This document shows positions 45,806 to 53,598 of a DNA stretch of 64,000 bases, in pieces (position 1 is the first letter of the stretch; each line of letters starts with the position of its first letter). The DNA lies in assembly GCF_019977355.1 (NCBI RefSeq), contig NZ_AP024655.1, positions 1,426,001-1,490,000 on the forward strand, read 5' to 3'. A model generated the notes under the pieces. That model made no database searches, was not told the origin of the DNA, and saw only the letters and a list, made by a program, of their open reading frames with translations. The position numbers and the translations under genes were made by a program. Origin of the DNA: Arthrobacter sp. NicSoilB8 (GTDB lineage Bacteria; Actinomycetota; Actinomycetes; Actinomycetales; Micrococcaceae).

Positions 45806-45874
45806 AAGCAACGCGGGGTCACTTGCGGCCCGTCCGGAGCGCCTGGACGGGCCGCAAGTGACCCCGCGTTGCTT
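45806..45874. repeat. 69-bp palindromic repeat A5
   Basis: Invariant outer arms enclose inner arms TTGCGGCCCGTCC and GGACGGGCCGCAA that pair perfectly. Relative to A4, the TTA/TAA and CAT/ATG positions change on both sides together. It lies 10 bp after the CPBP stop, between convergent genes. Confidence 0.92.
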
Positions 45875-45900
45875 GTTGGGCCCGGAGAGCCGGTGACCCG

Positions 45901-45945
45901 GGCTTTGAAAAGATCCGGGCTTTGAAAGATCCGGGCTTTAAAAAG
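45901..45945. repeat. Short direct repeat GATCCGGGCTTTGAAA
   Basis: Three successive units of about 16 bp (GGCTTTGAAAAGATCCG, GGCTTTGAAAGATCCG, GGCTTTAAAAAGAT) fill the space between repeat A5 and the hairpin at 45949. No function is seen. Confidence 0.75.
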
Positions 45946-45948
45946 ATA

Positions 45949-45998
45949 TCGGCCGCCATCTAAGGGTGACATCGTTGGCACCCTTAGATGGCGGCCGA
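45949..45998. terminator. 20-bp perfect hairpin between convergent genes
   Basis: Arms 45949-45968 and 45979-45998 are perfectly complementary around a 10-nt loop. It lies 21 bp before the stop of the VOC gene (minus strand), with A/T-rich sequence on the left flank. It probably ends transcription of the VOC gene, where the left flank supplies T residues on the minus strand. Confidence 0.75.
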
Positions 45999-46018
45999 AG
46001 TGTGGGGCAGGTGGAGCG

Positions 46019-46657
46019 TTAGATCGTGACTGCCCCGGAGGCGGTCTCGAAGGTGACGGAGAGGATGCCGGGCGTGCCGTGCGGCGCGATCCAGTTGACC
46101 GCGACGTCCTCCAGCGGCTTCTCCACCGGTTCGCCCAGCCATTCCGTCACGCGCTCTGCCGAACCGGCAATGGTCAGCGCGGACATCTTGACATCGCTCG
46201 CGTAGGCGTTGGAGGGGTGAAGCTCCGGGTTGCCCTCCCACTTGAGCATGTAGGGCACTTGGGGGTCGGCGATAAGGCCGAGGATGCCGATCTGCTTCCA
46301 GACCAGCTCGCGGCCGTCGGGGAACTTCCTGTTGCCGTTCACGGCCGAGCGGCCGAGACGCTCCTCGAACGGGGCGAGGTCGTCCACTTCGACGCACCAG
46401 CCCATCCAGCCGCCGCCGGCTTCGGAGCGGGCCCGGACTGCCTGTCCGAAGGGCGCCTTGTCCGACGCCGGGTGGTTCAGTACCTCTACGACTTCCAGGT
46501 ACTTGTGTCCCGCGAGCGGGATAATCATGTTGCGTGTCCCGAAACGGGGGTGCACTCCACCCTTCACGGCTTCGACGCCGAGGGCAGACGCAATACGTTC
46601 AGTGGTGGCTGCCAAGCCATCGTGTTCACAGGCGTAAGAGACGTGATCCATGCGCAT
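46019..46657 (-). CDS. VOC superfamily (glyoxalase-like) protein
   Basis: This 212-residue protein resembles the Glyoxalase-like domain group of the vicinal-oxygen-chelate superfamily: MRMDHVSYACEHDGLAATTERIASALGVEAVKGGVHPRFGTRNMIIPLAGHKYLEVVEVL. VOC enzymes bind a divalent metal and act on vicinal oxygens; here the substrate is unknown. The His in DHVSY and the Glu in YLEVVEV are candidate metal ligands. A possible iron box (46694-46712) lies 37 bp upstream of its start. Confidence 0.78.
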   Translation of the reverse strand: MRMDHVSYACEHDGLAATTERIASALGVEAVKGGVHPRFGTRNMIIPLAGHKYLEVVEVLNHPASDKAPFGQAVRARSEAGGGWMGWCVEVDDLAPFEERLGRSAVNGNRKFPDGRELVWKQIGILGLIADPQVPYMLKWEGNPELHPSNAYASDVKMSALTIAGSAERVTEWLGEPVEKPLEDVAVNWIAPHGTPGILSVTFETASGAVTI

Positions 46658-46693
46658 GCCATCATCTTGGCACTTTGTGATGCGGCTCTCAGC

Positions 46694-46712
46694 TTAGGCT
46701 TGCCTTACCGTC
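46694..46712. promoter_or_regulatory. Candidate DtxR/IdeR-type iron box
   Basis: TTAGGCTTGCCTTACCGTC matches 13 of 19 positions of the classical iron-box consensus as I recall it (TTAGGTTAGSCTAACCTAA), including the leading TTAGG and the central GCCT. It sits 37 bp upstream of the VOC gene and 144 bp upstream of the metY riboswitch. Either gene could be iron-regulated. The match is suggestive only. Confidence 0.35.
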
Positions 46713-46824
46713 ATAGGATGTCATGGCCGCGCCTTCCGCGGCGTTCCGGACGGCGCCATCACCGCACACGGGCCCGTCCGCTTCATGTTCGTCACAAAGC
46801 TATCCAGCGGCCTGCCGCCATTCC

Positions 46825-46830
46825 TACACT
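46825..46830 (+). promoter_or_regulatory. Candidate -10 box of metY
   Basis: TACACT lies 7 bp before the riboswitch core. The same hexamer occurs in the same relative place before the metX riboswitch (48430-48435), which supports both as -10 elements. The -35 is weak. Confidence 0.5.
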
Positions 46831-46837
46831 GAATCAA

Positions 46838-46950
46838 GGTCATGAGTGCCAGCGCACAGCCCCGGCTTGCTGGCCGGCAACCCTCGTATCGCGGTGGGGT
46901 GCCCCGGGTGAAGACCCGGCCGTCCGGCGCCCGCCGGAGGGCAAGCGCGG
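46838..46950 (+). promoter_or_regulatory. SAM-IV riboswitch upstream of metY
   Basis: The leader reads GGTCATGAGTGCCAGCG, then CCCGGCTTGCTGGCCGGCAA, then GGGGTGCCCCGGGTGAAGAC, ending with a hairpin and GGCAAGCGCG. This is the SAM-IV core. GGTC (46838-46841) pairs with GACC (46913-46916) as P1, and the 3' hairpin and pseudoknot partner follow. SAM-IV switches bind S-adenosylmethionine and repress sulfur-metabolism genes in Actinomycetales. A further 64-nt leader with a GTCCGGGCC/GGCCCTGGAC stem lies between the aptamer and metY and may be its expression platform. Confidence 0.92.
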
Positions 46951-47014
46951 CGCCTGTGCCGGTCCGGGCCGATGGCCCTGGACGGTGCTGTGCCCGGTCC
47001 CTTGAGGAGCATCA

Positions 47015-48331
47015 ATGTCCACTGCCTGGTCCTTCGAAACCCGCCAGATCCATGCCGGCCAGGAGGCGGACTCCGCCACCGGCGCGCGGTCCCTCCCGAT
47101 CTACCAGACGACGTCGTTCGTGTTCCCCAGCGCCGAGAGCGCCGCGAACCGCTTCGCGCTCGCCGAGCTCGCCCCCATCTACACCCGGATCGGCAACCCC
47201 ACCCAGGACGCCGTGGAGCAGCGCGTGGCCAGCCTTGAAGGCGGCCTCGCGGCCCTGCTGCTAAGCTCCGGCCAGGCCGCCGAAACCTTCGCGATCCTCA
47301 ACGTCGCCGAAGCCGGGGACCACGTGGTGGCCAGCCCCAGCCTCTACGGCGGAACCTACAACCTGCTCGCCCACACGCTGAAGAAGTTCGGCATCTCCGT
47401 GACCTTCGTTGCGGACCCGGACAACCTGGACCACTGGCGGGACGCCGTCCAGCCCAACACCAAGCTGTTCTTCGGAGAAGTGGTCTCCAACCCCCGCCAG
47501 GACGTGCTCGACATCGAGGGCATCTCCAAGGTCGCCCATGAGGCCGGCGTTCCCCTGATCGTGGACAACACCCTGTCCACCCCCTACCTCATCCGTCCCA
47601 TCGAGTGGGGCGCGGACATCGTGGTTCACTCCGCCACCAAGTACCTCGGCGGCCACGGCGCGGCGATCGCCGGGGTGATCGTGGATTCGGGCAACTTCGA
47701 CTTCGGCAAGGACCCCGGGCGGTTCCCCGGCTTCAACACCCCGGATCCCACCTACAACGGCCTGGTCTACGCCCGCGACCTCGGTGCGGACGGCGCCCTG
47801 GGGGCCAACCTCGCCTACATCCTCAAGGCCCGCGTCCAGCTCCTGCGCGACCTCGGCTCGGCGGTGTCCCCGTTCAACGCCTTCCTCATCGCCCAGGGCA
47901 TTGAGACACTCAGCCTGCGCGTCGAGCGGCACGTGGCCAACGCCACCAAGGTGGCGCAATGGCTGGAGGCCAGGGACGACGTCGAATCGGTCGCCTACGC
48001 CGGGCTGCCGTCCAGCCCGTGGTACGAGCGCGGGCGCAAGTACGGGCCCAAGGGGACCGGCGCCGTCGTCGCGTTCAATATCGCCGGGGGAGCCGAGGCC
48101 GGCAAGCGGTTCGTCGATGCCCTCGAACTGCACTCGCACGTCGCGAACATCGGCGACGTCCGATCCCTGGTGATCCACCCGGCGTCGACCACCCACAGCC
48201 AGCTCTCGGCCGAGCAGCAGGCCGTGGCGGGCGTGACCCCGGGGCTGGTGCGGCTCTCGGTCGGCCTGGAACACATTGACGACATCCTCGCGGACCTCGA
48301 CGCCGGATTCCGCGCGGCCAAGAGCGACTAG
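47015..48331 (+). CDS. metY: O-acetylhomoserine aminocarboxypropyltransferase (sulfhydrylase)
   Basis: This 438-residue Cys/Met-metabolism PLP enzyme begins with WSFETRQIHAG, and YTRIGNPTQDAVEQRVASLEGG is the substrate-binding region. The PLP lysine is in VVHSATKYLGGHG (about residue 209). Length and motifs match MetY, which makes homocysteine from O-acetylhomoserine and sulfide. GAGGAG precedes the ATG. A SAM-IV riboswitch controls it, and the product of the downstream metX gene supplies the acetylated substrate. Confidence 0.93.
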   Translation: MSTAWSFETRQIHAGQEADSATGARSLPIYQTTSFVFPSAESAANRFALAELAPIYTRIGNPTQDAVEQRVASLEGGLAALLLSSGQAAETFAILNVAEAGDHVVASPSLYGGTYNLLAHTLKKFGISVTFVADPDNLDHWRDAVQPNTKLFFGEVVSNPRQDVLDIEGISKVAHEAGVPLIVDNTLSTPYLIRPIEWGADIVVHSATKYLGGHGAAIAGVIVDSGNFDFGKDPGRFPGFNTPDPTYNGLVYARDLGADGALGANLAYILKARVQLLRDLGSAVSPFNAFLIAQGIETLSLRVERHVANATKVAQWLEARDDVESVAYAGLPSSPWYERGRKYGPKGTGAVVAFNIAGGAEAGKRFVDALELHSHVANIGDVRSLVIHPASTTHSQLSAEQQAVAGVTPGLVRLSVGLEHIDDILADLDAGFRAAKSD

Positions 48332-48429
48332 GTGTGCCGACGGCGCCGGCACTGTCCGTGAAAGGGGAGTGCCGGCGCCCGGCTGTCACATGGAAGTCAC
48401 AATCTTCGTCATTTCCGCACCCTGTTTCG

Positions 48430-48435
48430 TACACT
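48430..48435 (+). promoter_or_regulatory. Candidate -10 box of metX
   Basis: TACACT sits seven bases before the second SAM-IV core, matching the metY arrangement. It implies that metX has its own promoter 94 bp after the metY stop. Confidence 0.45.
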
Positions 48436-48442
48436 CGTACAA

Positions 48443-48554
48443 GGTCATGAGTGCCAGCGACAGCCCCGGCTTGCTGGCCGGCAACCCTCCTTTTGCGGCG
48501 GGGTGCCCCGGGTGAAGACCTGGCCTGCCGGTCAGCTGACGGCAGGCAAGCGCG
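48443..48554 (+). promoter_or_regulatory. SAM-IV riboswitch upstream of metX
   Basis: The same core as the metY leader is present: GGTCATGAGTGCCAGCG, CGGCTTGCTGGCCGGCAA, GGTGCCCCGGGTGAAGACC, and a final hairpin CTGCCGGTCAGCTGACGGCAG followed by GCAAGCGCG. P1 pairs GGTC (48443-48446) with GACC (48517-48520). Its 3' end lies only 15 nt before the metX ATG, so ligand binding may hide the ribosome site and act on translation. This differs from the longer leader of metY. Confidence 0.92.
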
Positions 48555-48569
48555 AAGTTAGGTCCTCAC

Positions 48570-49835
48570 ATGACGATTGCCGTCACCCGCAGCGGTGAAC
48601 CCGAAACCAAACAAGCCCGAAATTCCGGTACCGCCGGCAGCACTCCTGCCGGAAGTGCCCCGGGCAGCACTCCTGCCGGCAGTGCCCCGGGCGGTGCGTC
48701 CGCCGGAAGTGCCCCGGGCGGTGCGTCCGCCGGCATTGCGTCCCGCGTGCCGGACGGGACAGTCCAGCACGTCCGGATCGGTGACCTGCAGCTCGAATCC
48801 GGGGTCCCGCTGCCGGATGTCGTCCTCGCCTATGAGACGTGGGGAACCCTGAACGCGGATGCCTCCAACGCCGTCCTGATTGAACATGCCCTGACCGGGG
48901 ACACCCATGTGACCCGCGGCGCCAGCGAGGAACCCGGCTGGTGGGAACAGCTGGCCGGACCCGGTGCTCCCGTGGACACGGACAAATACTTCGTCGTGTC
49001 GATCAACATCCTGGGCGGCTGCTACGGCTCCACGGGCCCTTCCACTCCGGCCCCCGACGGGCGCCCCTGGGGATCGCGCTTTCCGCTCGTCACGCTGCGG
49101 GACACCACCGCCGCCGAGGCGCGCCTGGCCGACGCCCTGGGCATCGGCAGCTGGTACGCGGTCGTGGGAGGCTCGCTCGGCGGCGCGCGCGCCCTGGAAT
49201 GGGCCGTCACGTACCCGGGGCGGGTCCGGCGCTGCGCCGTGATTTCGGTCGGCGCCAGCAGCACCGCCGAACAGATCGCCTTTGCGCAGGCCCAGACCCT
49301 GGCCATCCGCCAGGACCCGCACTTCAACGGCGGCGACTACTACGGCGGCCCGGAACCCGAGGCCGGGCTGGCCCTGGCCCGCCGCATCGCGCACATCACC
49401 TACCGCTCCGCGGCCGAACTCGACGGCCGGTTCGGCCGCAACGCCCAGGAGTCCGAGGCGCCCCTGGAGGCAGGGTCGCTGGCCGGACGCGGCCGCTACC
49501 AGGTGGAAAGCTACCTCGACCACCAGGGCAACAAGCTGGTCCGGCGCTTCGATGCCAACAGCTACATCGCCATCACCGAGGCGCTCATGAGCCACGACGT
49601 CTGCCGCGGGCGCGGAAGCCTCCGCGAATCGCTGGCTCCGGCCACAGCTGAGTTCCTGGTGGCGGCCGTCGACTCGGACCGCCTGTACTTCCCGGCCCAG
49701 TCCCGGGCCCTGGCCGAGGCCCTGCCGGGCGGCGCCGACGTGCACATCATCGAGGCGCCGATCGGCCACGACGGCTTCCTGACCGAAATCGGCCAGCTTA
49801 GCGGCCAGCTTCGGGAGACCTTCTTCGGCCACTAG
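48570..49835 (+). CDS. metX: Homoserine O-acetyltransferase
   Basis: This 421-residue alpha/beta-hydrolase-type acyltransferase has LPDVVLAYETWGTLN and INILGGCYGSTGPSTP. The nucleophilic Ser is in VGGSLGGARALEWA (about residue 202), and the final acid and His lie near DSDRLYFP and IGHDGFLTE. It acetylates homoserine with acetyl-CoA, making the substrate for MetY. Residues 23-58 are a four-fold 9-residue repeat (GSTPAGSAP, then GGASAGSAP types), absent from the catalytic fold. The riboswitch above controls it. Confidence 0.93.
   Translation: MTIAVTRSGEPETKQARNSGTAGSTPAGSAPGSTPAGSAPGGASAGSAPGGASAGIASRVPDGTVQHVRIGDLQLESGVPLPDVVLAYETWGTLNADASNAVLIEHALTGDTHVTRGASEEPGWWEQLAGPGAPVDTDKYFVVSINILGGCYGSTGPSTPAPDGRPWGSRFPLVTLRDTTAAEARLADALGIGSWYAVVGGSLGGARALEWAVTYPGRVRRCAVISVGASSTAEQIAFAQAQTLAIRQDPHFNGGDYYGGPEPEAGLALARRIAHITYRSAAELDGRFGRNAQESEAPLEAGSLAGRGRYQVESYLDHQGNKLVRRFDANSYIAITEALMSHDVCRGRGSLRESLAPATAEFLVAAVDSDRLYFPAQSRALAEALPGGADVHIIEAPIGHDGFLTEIGQLSGQLRETFFGH
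48636..48743 (+). repeat. 27-bp tandem repeat x4 at the metX 5' end
   Basis: Four degenerate 27-bp units begin at 48636, 48663, 48690 and 48717. Units 1-2 encode GSTPAGSAP and units 3-4 encode GGASAGSAP/GGASAGIAS. They form a flexible N-terminal extension of MetX in frame. Confidence 0.88.
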
Positions 49836-49846
49836 GCCCGGCCGCC

Positions 49847-49872
49847 GTGTGCGTTTTTGCAGATGCGCTCTG
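49847..49872. promoter_or_regulatory. 26-bp box shared with the lysR/mmsB gap (copy 1)
   Basis: GTGTGCGTTTTTGCAGATGC followed by GCTCTG matches the box at 52473-52498 at 22 of 26 positions. It lies 131 bp upstream of the MHS transporter ATG. The shared sequence suggests that the neighbouring LysR protein controls the transporter. Confidence 0.6.
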
Positions 49873-50002
49873 CACTAATGGCCGTTGAGGCCCAGGGCGG
49901 GAGCGTCCATACTCGTGGGGAATGACGCCGTGTGCCCTGCATCACAGGCGTCCTCAGCCCAATGGTCCACAGGGCGTCGATGGCGACGCCGAAGGAGTCT
50001 CG

Positions 50003-51382
50003 ATGAGTACGGAAAACGCTGCAAGGCGCGCTGAAGAAACCGACGTCAAAACGTCCGGTCTCAAGAAGGTGGTGGCGGCCTCCATGGCCGGCACCGTGGT
50101 GGAATGGTACGAATTTTTCCTCTACGCATCCGCGGCCACACTGGTCTTCGGCAAGGCGTTCTTCCCCAATTCAGGCACGGAACTGGACGGCATCCTCGCG
50201 GCCTTCCTCACCTACGCCGTCGGCTTCATCGCCCGCCCGATCGGCGGAATCGTGTTCGGCCACTTCGGCGACAAATTCGGCCGCAAGCAGCTGCTCCAGC
50301 TCAGCATTATCCTGGTAGGCGTGTCCACCTTCCTGATGGGCTGCCTCCCCACGTTTGCGCAGATCGGCTACTGGGCCCCGGCGCTGCTGGTCTTCCTGCG
50401 CTTCGCCCAGGGCTTCGCCGTCGGCGGTGAATGGGGCGGCGCCGTCCTCCTGGTCGCCGAGCACAGCCCCAGCAAGTCCCGCGGCTTCTGGGCCAGCTGG
50501 CCGCAGTCTGCCGTCCCGCTCGGCAACCTCTTCGCCACCGCTGTGCTGTTCATCCTGTCCTCCGTGCTGTCCTCCGCGGACTTCCTCGGCTGGGGCTGGC
50601 GGGTCGCCTTCTGGCTCTCGGCAGTGATCGTCCTGATCGGCTACTACATCCGCACCAAGGTCCGCGACGCCCCGATCTTCCTGGAAGCACGCAAGGAGGT
50701 CGAAGCAGGCCACAAGGGCTACGGCGTTGCCGAGGTCTTCCGCCGCTACCCCCGCGGCGTGTTCACCGCGATGGGCCTGCGCTTCGCGGAAAACATCCTG
50801 TACTACCTCGTGGTCACGTTCTCGATCACCTACCTCAAGACGGTGGTCCACGCCGACACCTCCCGGATCCTGCTGCTCCTGCTGGTGGCGCACTTCATCC
50901 ACTTCTCCGTGGTGCCCATGGTCGGCAGGCTCTCGGACAGGCTGGGCCGCAAGCCCGTCTACATGGCCGGCGCCGTTCTCGGTGCGACCTGGGGCTTCTT
51001 CGCCTTCCCGATGATGGACACCGGAAACGATCTCATCATCCTCGCCGCGGTCATCATCGGGCTGCTCTTCCACGCCCTGATGTACGCCGGTCAGCCGGCC
51101 ATCATGGCGGAGATGTTCCCGACCCGCATGCGGTACTCCGGTGTTTCCCTCGGCTACCAGGTGACCTCGATCGTGGCCGGTTCGCTCGCGCCGATCATCG
51201 CCGTCGCGCTCCTGGGCCAGTTCAAGTCGTCCGTCCCGGTGGCCATCTACCTCCTGATCGCCTGCGCGATCACCGCCGTCGCCGTCTTCTTCCTCAAGGA
51301 GACCCGCGGCGTCTCGCTGCACGACGTCGACGCCGCCGATGCCCGGGGCACCGCGGACCTCCTCGCCGCCGGCAAACGGTAG
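50003..51382 (+). CDS. MHS-family MFS transporter next to mmsBA
   Basis: This 459-residue, 12-helix metabolite:H+ symporter has [17 protein letters not shown], loop [29 protein letters not shown] and second-half loop SDRLGRKP. The ATG at 50003 is placed after GAAGGAG; the frame is open 81 bp upstream without a ribosome site. It precedes a LysR gene and mmsB-mmsA, and shares a 26-bp upstream box with them. It probably imports a branched-chain or hydroxy-acid substrate of that pathway; this is inferred from context. Confidence 0.87.
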   Translation: MSTENAARRAEETDVKTSGLKKVVAASMAGTVVEWYEFFLYASAATLVFGKAFFPNSGTELDGILAAFLTYAVGFIARPIGGIVFGHFGDKFGRKQLLQLSIILVGVSTFLMGCLPTFAQIGYWAPALLVFLRFAQGFAVGGEWGGAVLLVAEHSPSKSRGFWASWPQSAVPLGNLFATAVLFILSSVLSSADFLGWGWRVAFWLSAVIVLIGYYIRTKVRDAPIFLEARKEVEAGHKGYGVAEVFRRYPRGVFTAMGLRFAENILYYLVVTFSITYLKTVVHADTSRILLLLLVAHFIHFSVVPMVGRLSDRLGRKPVYMAGAVLGATWGFFAFPMMDTGNDLIILAAVIIGLLFHALMYAGQPAIMAEMFPTRMRYSGVSLGYQVTSIVAGSLAPIIAVALLGQFKSSVPVAIYLLIACAITAVAVFFLKETRGVSLHDVDAADARGTADLLAAGKR

Positions 51383-51450
51383 TCCGCCGGTAAACGGCAT
51401 CCCCGCCGGAAGGGGAAACCCGCCGGGGAAACCCTTTGCGGGGCAGGCTG

Positions 51451-51479
51451 CCCGGATCCGCGCACTGCGCGGACCCGGG
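51451..51479. terminator. GC-rich hairpin between convergent genes
   Basis: Arms 51451-51463 and 51467-51479 pair at 12 of 13 positions around ACT. There is no T-tract. It lies between the MHS transporter stop and the LysR stop and may act in both directions. Confidence 0.55.
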
Positions 51480-51500
51480 CAACCTGGGTTAACCCGCGGA

Positions 51501-52409
51501 TCAGCCGGACAGCACGTCCTGGCGGTCCCGGATTTCCTGGCGGATCGCCTCCAGTACGGCACGGACCGGGGCCGAGCGCAGCGCCTCGGGCCGGGCCACC
51601 GCCCAGATGGGGAGCTGGCGCTGGAAGTCGTCGGGCAGAACGGGCACGAAGCCGGGCCTGCCCGCCACGAGGAAGTTCGGGAGCAGACCGATCCCGCCGC
51701 CCCGCCGGACCGCCTCCAGCTGGGCGAAGACGCTGGTGGCCTGGAAGCTGGACCGCGGCACCGGCAGCTGCGTGGAGCGGTGGCCCAGCTCGGCCACCTG
51801 GAGCGCCGACTCGACGTAGGAGACAAAGCCGTGCTGCCGGACGTCGTCGAGCGTTGCCGGAAGCCCGTGCTCCTGCGCATACGCGGGACTGGCGTAGAGC
51901 CTGAGGAAGTAGTTGCTCAGGAAGATGGCCTGGGCATTTGCGGTCTCCATGGTGCCCACCACCACCTCAAGGTCCACGCCGGAGCGGTTTTGGCTCACCT
52001 TGCGGGTGGCGCTGAGCAGCTCCACGTTGAGCAACGGACTGGCCCGCTGGAGCCGCACGAGGGCGGGCGCGAGGAACTCGCTGCCGAAGCCGTCCGGGGT
52101 GCTGATGCGGACCAGGCCGGAGACCACGTCGCCGGAGCGGGCGATGCTGCTGGACAGGGCGCCCAAAGTGCCCTCGATGGCCTCGGCCGCGGCGACGGCC
52201 CGGCTGCCGAGCTCGGTCAGCTCCCAGCCGTGCGGGCTGCGTTCCAGCGTCCGGCCGCCAAGCTGCTTGTCCAGTGCCAGGACCCGGCGGGAGATGATGG
52301 TGTGGGTCGTGCCGAGCGTCTCCGCGACCGCGTTGAACCGGCCCAGCCGCGCCACCGTCAGCAGGATGAGCAGGTCATCGGGGCTCGGAAGCCGACGCAG
52401 GTCCACCAT
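51501..52409 (-). CDS. LysR-family regulator of the mms region
   Basis: This 302-residue regulator has the LysR helix-turn-helix (LPSPDDLLILLTVARLGRFNAVAETLGTTHTIISRRVLALDKQLGG) and an effector-binding domain (about 90-300). The ATG at 52409 follows AAGGAGG at good spacing. An in-frame GTG further up at 52490 would translate the candidate operator. It is divergent from mmsB across a 232-bp gap. The 26-bp box at 52473-52498 lies 64-89 bp before its start codon, the usual place for a LysR recognition site. Confidence 0.9.
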   Translation of the reverse strand: MVDLRRLPSPDDLLILLTVARLGRFNAVAETLGTTHTIISRRVLALDKQLGGRTLERSPHGWELTELGSRAVAAAEAIEGTLGALSSSIARSGDVVSGLVRISTPDGFGSEFLAPALVRLQRASPLLNVELLSATRKVSQNRSGVDLEVVVGTMETANAQAIFLSNYFLRLYASPAYAQEHGLPATLDDVRQHGFVSYVESALQVAELGHRSTQLPVPRSSFQATSVFAQLEAVRRGGGIGLLPNFLVAGRPGFVPVLPDDFQRQLPIWAVARPEALRSAPVRAVLEAIRQEIRDRQDVLSG

Positions 52410-52472
52410 GGCCCTCCTTTGTGAGTGTTTGCGGTCAACGGACACGGAGGAATACGGGTCCGGCGGCCGCCG

Positions 52473-52498
52473 GTGTGCATTTGTGCACATGCCCTCTG
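52473..52498. promoter_or_regulatory. 26-bp box shared with the MHS transporter (copy 2)
   Basis: GTGTGCATTTGTGCACATGC followed by CCTCTG contains the palindrome TGTGCACA and matches 49847-49872 at 22 of 26 positions. It lies in the lysR-mmsB gap, 64-89 bp before the LysR ATG. Confidence 0.6.
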
Positions 52499-52641
52499 TG
52501 ATTTTTTACCTTGATTGCACTCTAACAGGGTGTGATTGTGGACACTGGGTTGCCGGGCTTTCGGCCCTCAGGCCGGAGCGGGCGGAGGCGCCCGGCAACC
52601 ACCAAGAAGCACGGCAATCACCAAGCAAAGGAGCTTATGCC

Positions 52642-53544
52642 ATGGCAGTTATCGCCTGGATCGGACTGGGAAACATGGGCGGGTCCATGTCGGTCAACCT
52701 CGCCAAGGCCGGACATGAGGTCCGCGGCTTCGACCTCAACGCCGGGGCCGTTGCCGCCGCCGGGGCCGGGGGAGTCACACCGGCCGGCAGCATCGCCGAG
52801 GCAGTCGGCGGCGCCGACGTCGTCTTCACCATGCTCCCCAAGGGCGACCACGCCCGGGCCGTATACCTGGGCGAGGCCGGGATCCTGGCACAAGCCGACA
52901 CCCGGACGCTGCTGGTGGATTCCTCCACCATTGACATCGCCTCCGCCCAGGCCCTGCACGACGCCGCCGCTGCCGCCGGCTTCCGCTTCGTCGACGCGCC
53001 CGTCTCGGGCGGCATGAGCGGGGCAAAGGCCGCCACCCTGACCTTCATGATCGGCGGCGAGGCCGGCGCCGTCGCCGACGCCACCGAATACATCAGGCCG
53101 ATGGCGGCGAACATCATCCCCACCGGCGGCGCCACCACCGGCCAGGCCGCCAAAATCTGCAACAACCTCATGCTCTTCATCAACCTCGCCTCCACGGCCG
53201 AGGGCGCGGTCCTTGCCGACCGTCTGGGCCTGGACAAGCAGGTCTTCTGGGACATCGCCTCGGTCTCCTCCGGGGACAGCTGGGCCCTCCGCACCTGGTA
53301 TCCCGTGGCCGGCGTCGTGCCCACCGCGGCGTCGAACAACGGCTTCGCCCCGACCTTCACCACCGAACTCGCCAACAAGGACATCGGCCTGGCCATCAGC
53401 GCCGCCCGCGACACCGGCACCCCGCTGGCGCTGGGCGAGCACGTCCAGCAGCTCTTCCAGCGGCTCATCGATTCAGGCCAGTCCGGGATGGACTGCTCCG
53501 CAATCGTCAAGCTGGTCGACGGTTCGCTCGACTCCGCCAACTAG
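52642..53544 (+). CDS. mmsB: 3-hydroxyisobutyrate dehydrogenase
   Basis: This 300-residue beta-hydroxyacid dehydrogenase has the Rossmann motif WIGLGNMGGSMSVNLAKAGH, the substrate motif FVDAPVSGGMSGAKAATLTFMIGG, and the catalytic Lys in GQAAKICNNLML. It oxidises 3-hydroxyisobutyrate to methylmalonate semialdehyde in valine degradation. The ATG at 52642 follows AAAGGAG; an out-of-frame ATG lies at 52637. mmsA begins 54 bp downstream and takes the product. Confidence 0.92.
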   Translation: MAVIAWIGLGNMGGSMSVNLAKAGHEVRGFDLNAGAVAAAGAGGVTPAGSIAEAVGGADVVFTMLPKGDHARAVYLGEAGILAQADTRTLLVDSSTIDIASAQALHDAAAAAGFRFVDAPVSGGMSGAKAATLTFMIGGEAGAVADATEYIRPMAANIIPTGGATTGQAAKICNNLMLFINLASTAEGAVLADRLGLDKQVFWDIASVSSGDSWALRTWYPVAGVVPTAASNNGFAPTFTTELANKDIGLAISAARDTGTPLALGEHVQQLFQRLIDSGQSGMDCSAIVKLVDGSLDSAN

Positions 53545-53598
53545 GCACCCTGCTCCCTGCCCCCGGCCTTAACGGCCCCCCACGAAAGAGACCACCCC

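Noticed and set aside
52410..52490. Extended LysR start at GTG 52490
   Set aside because: The extension would translate the candidate operator, and AAGGAGG precedes the ATG at 52409, which gives the usual LysR N-terminus.
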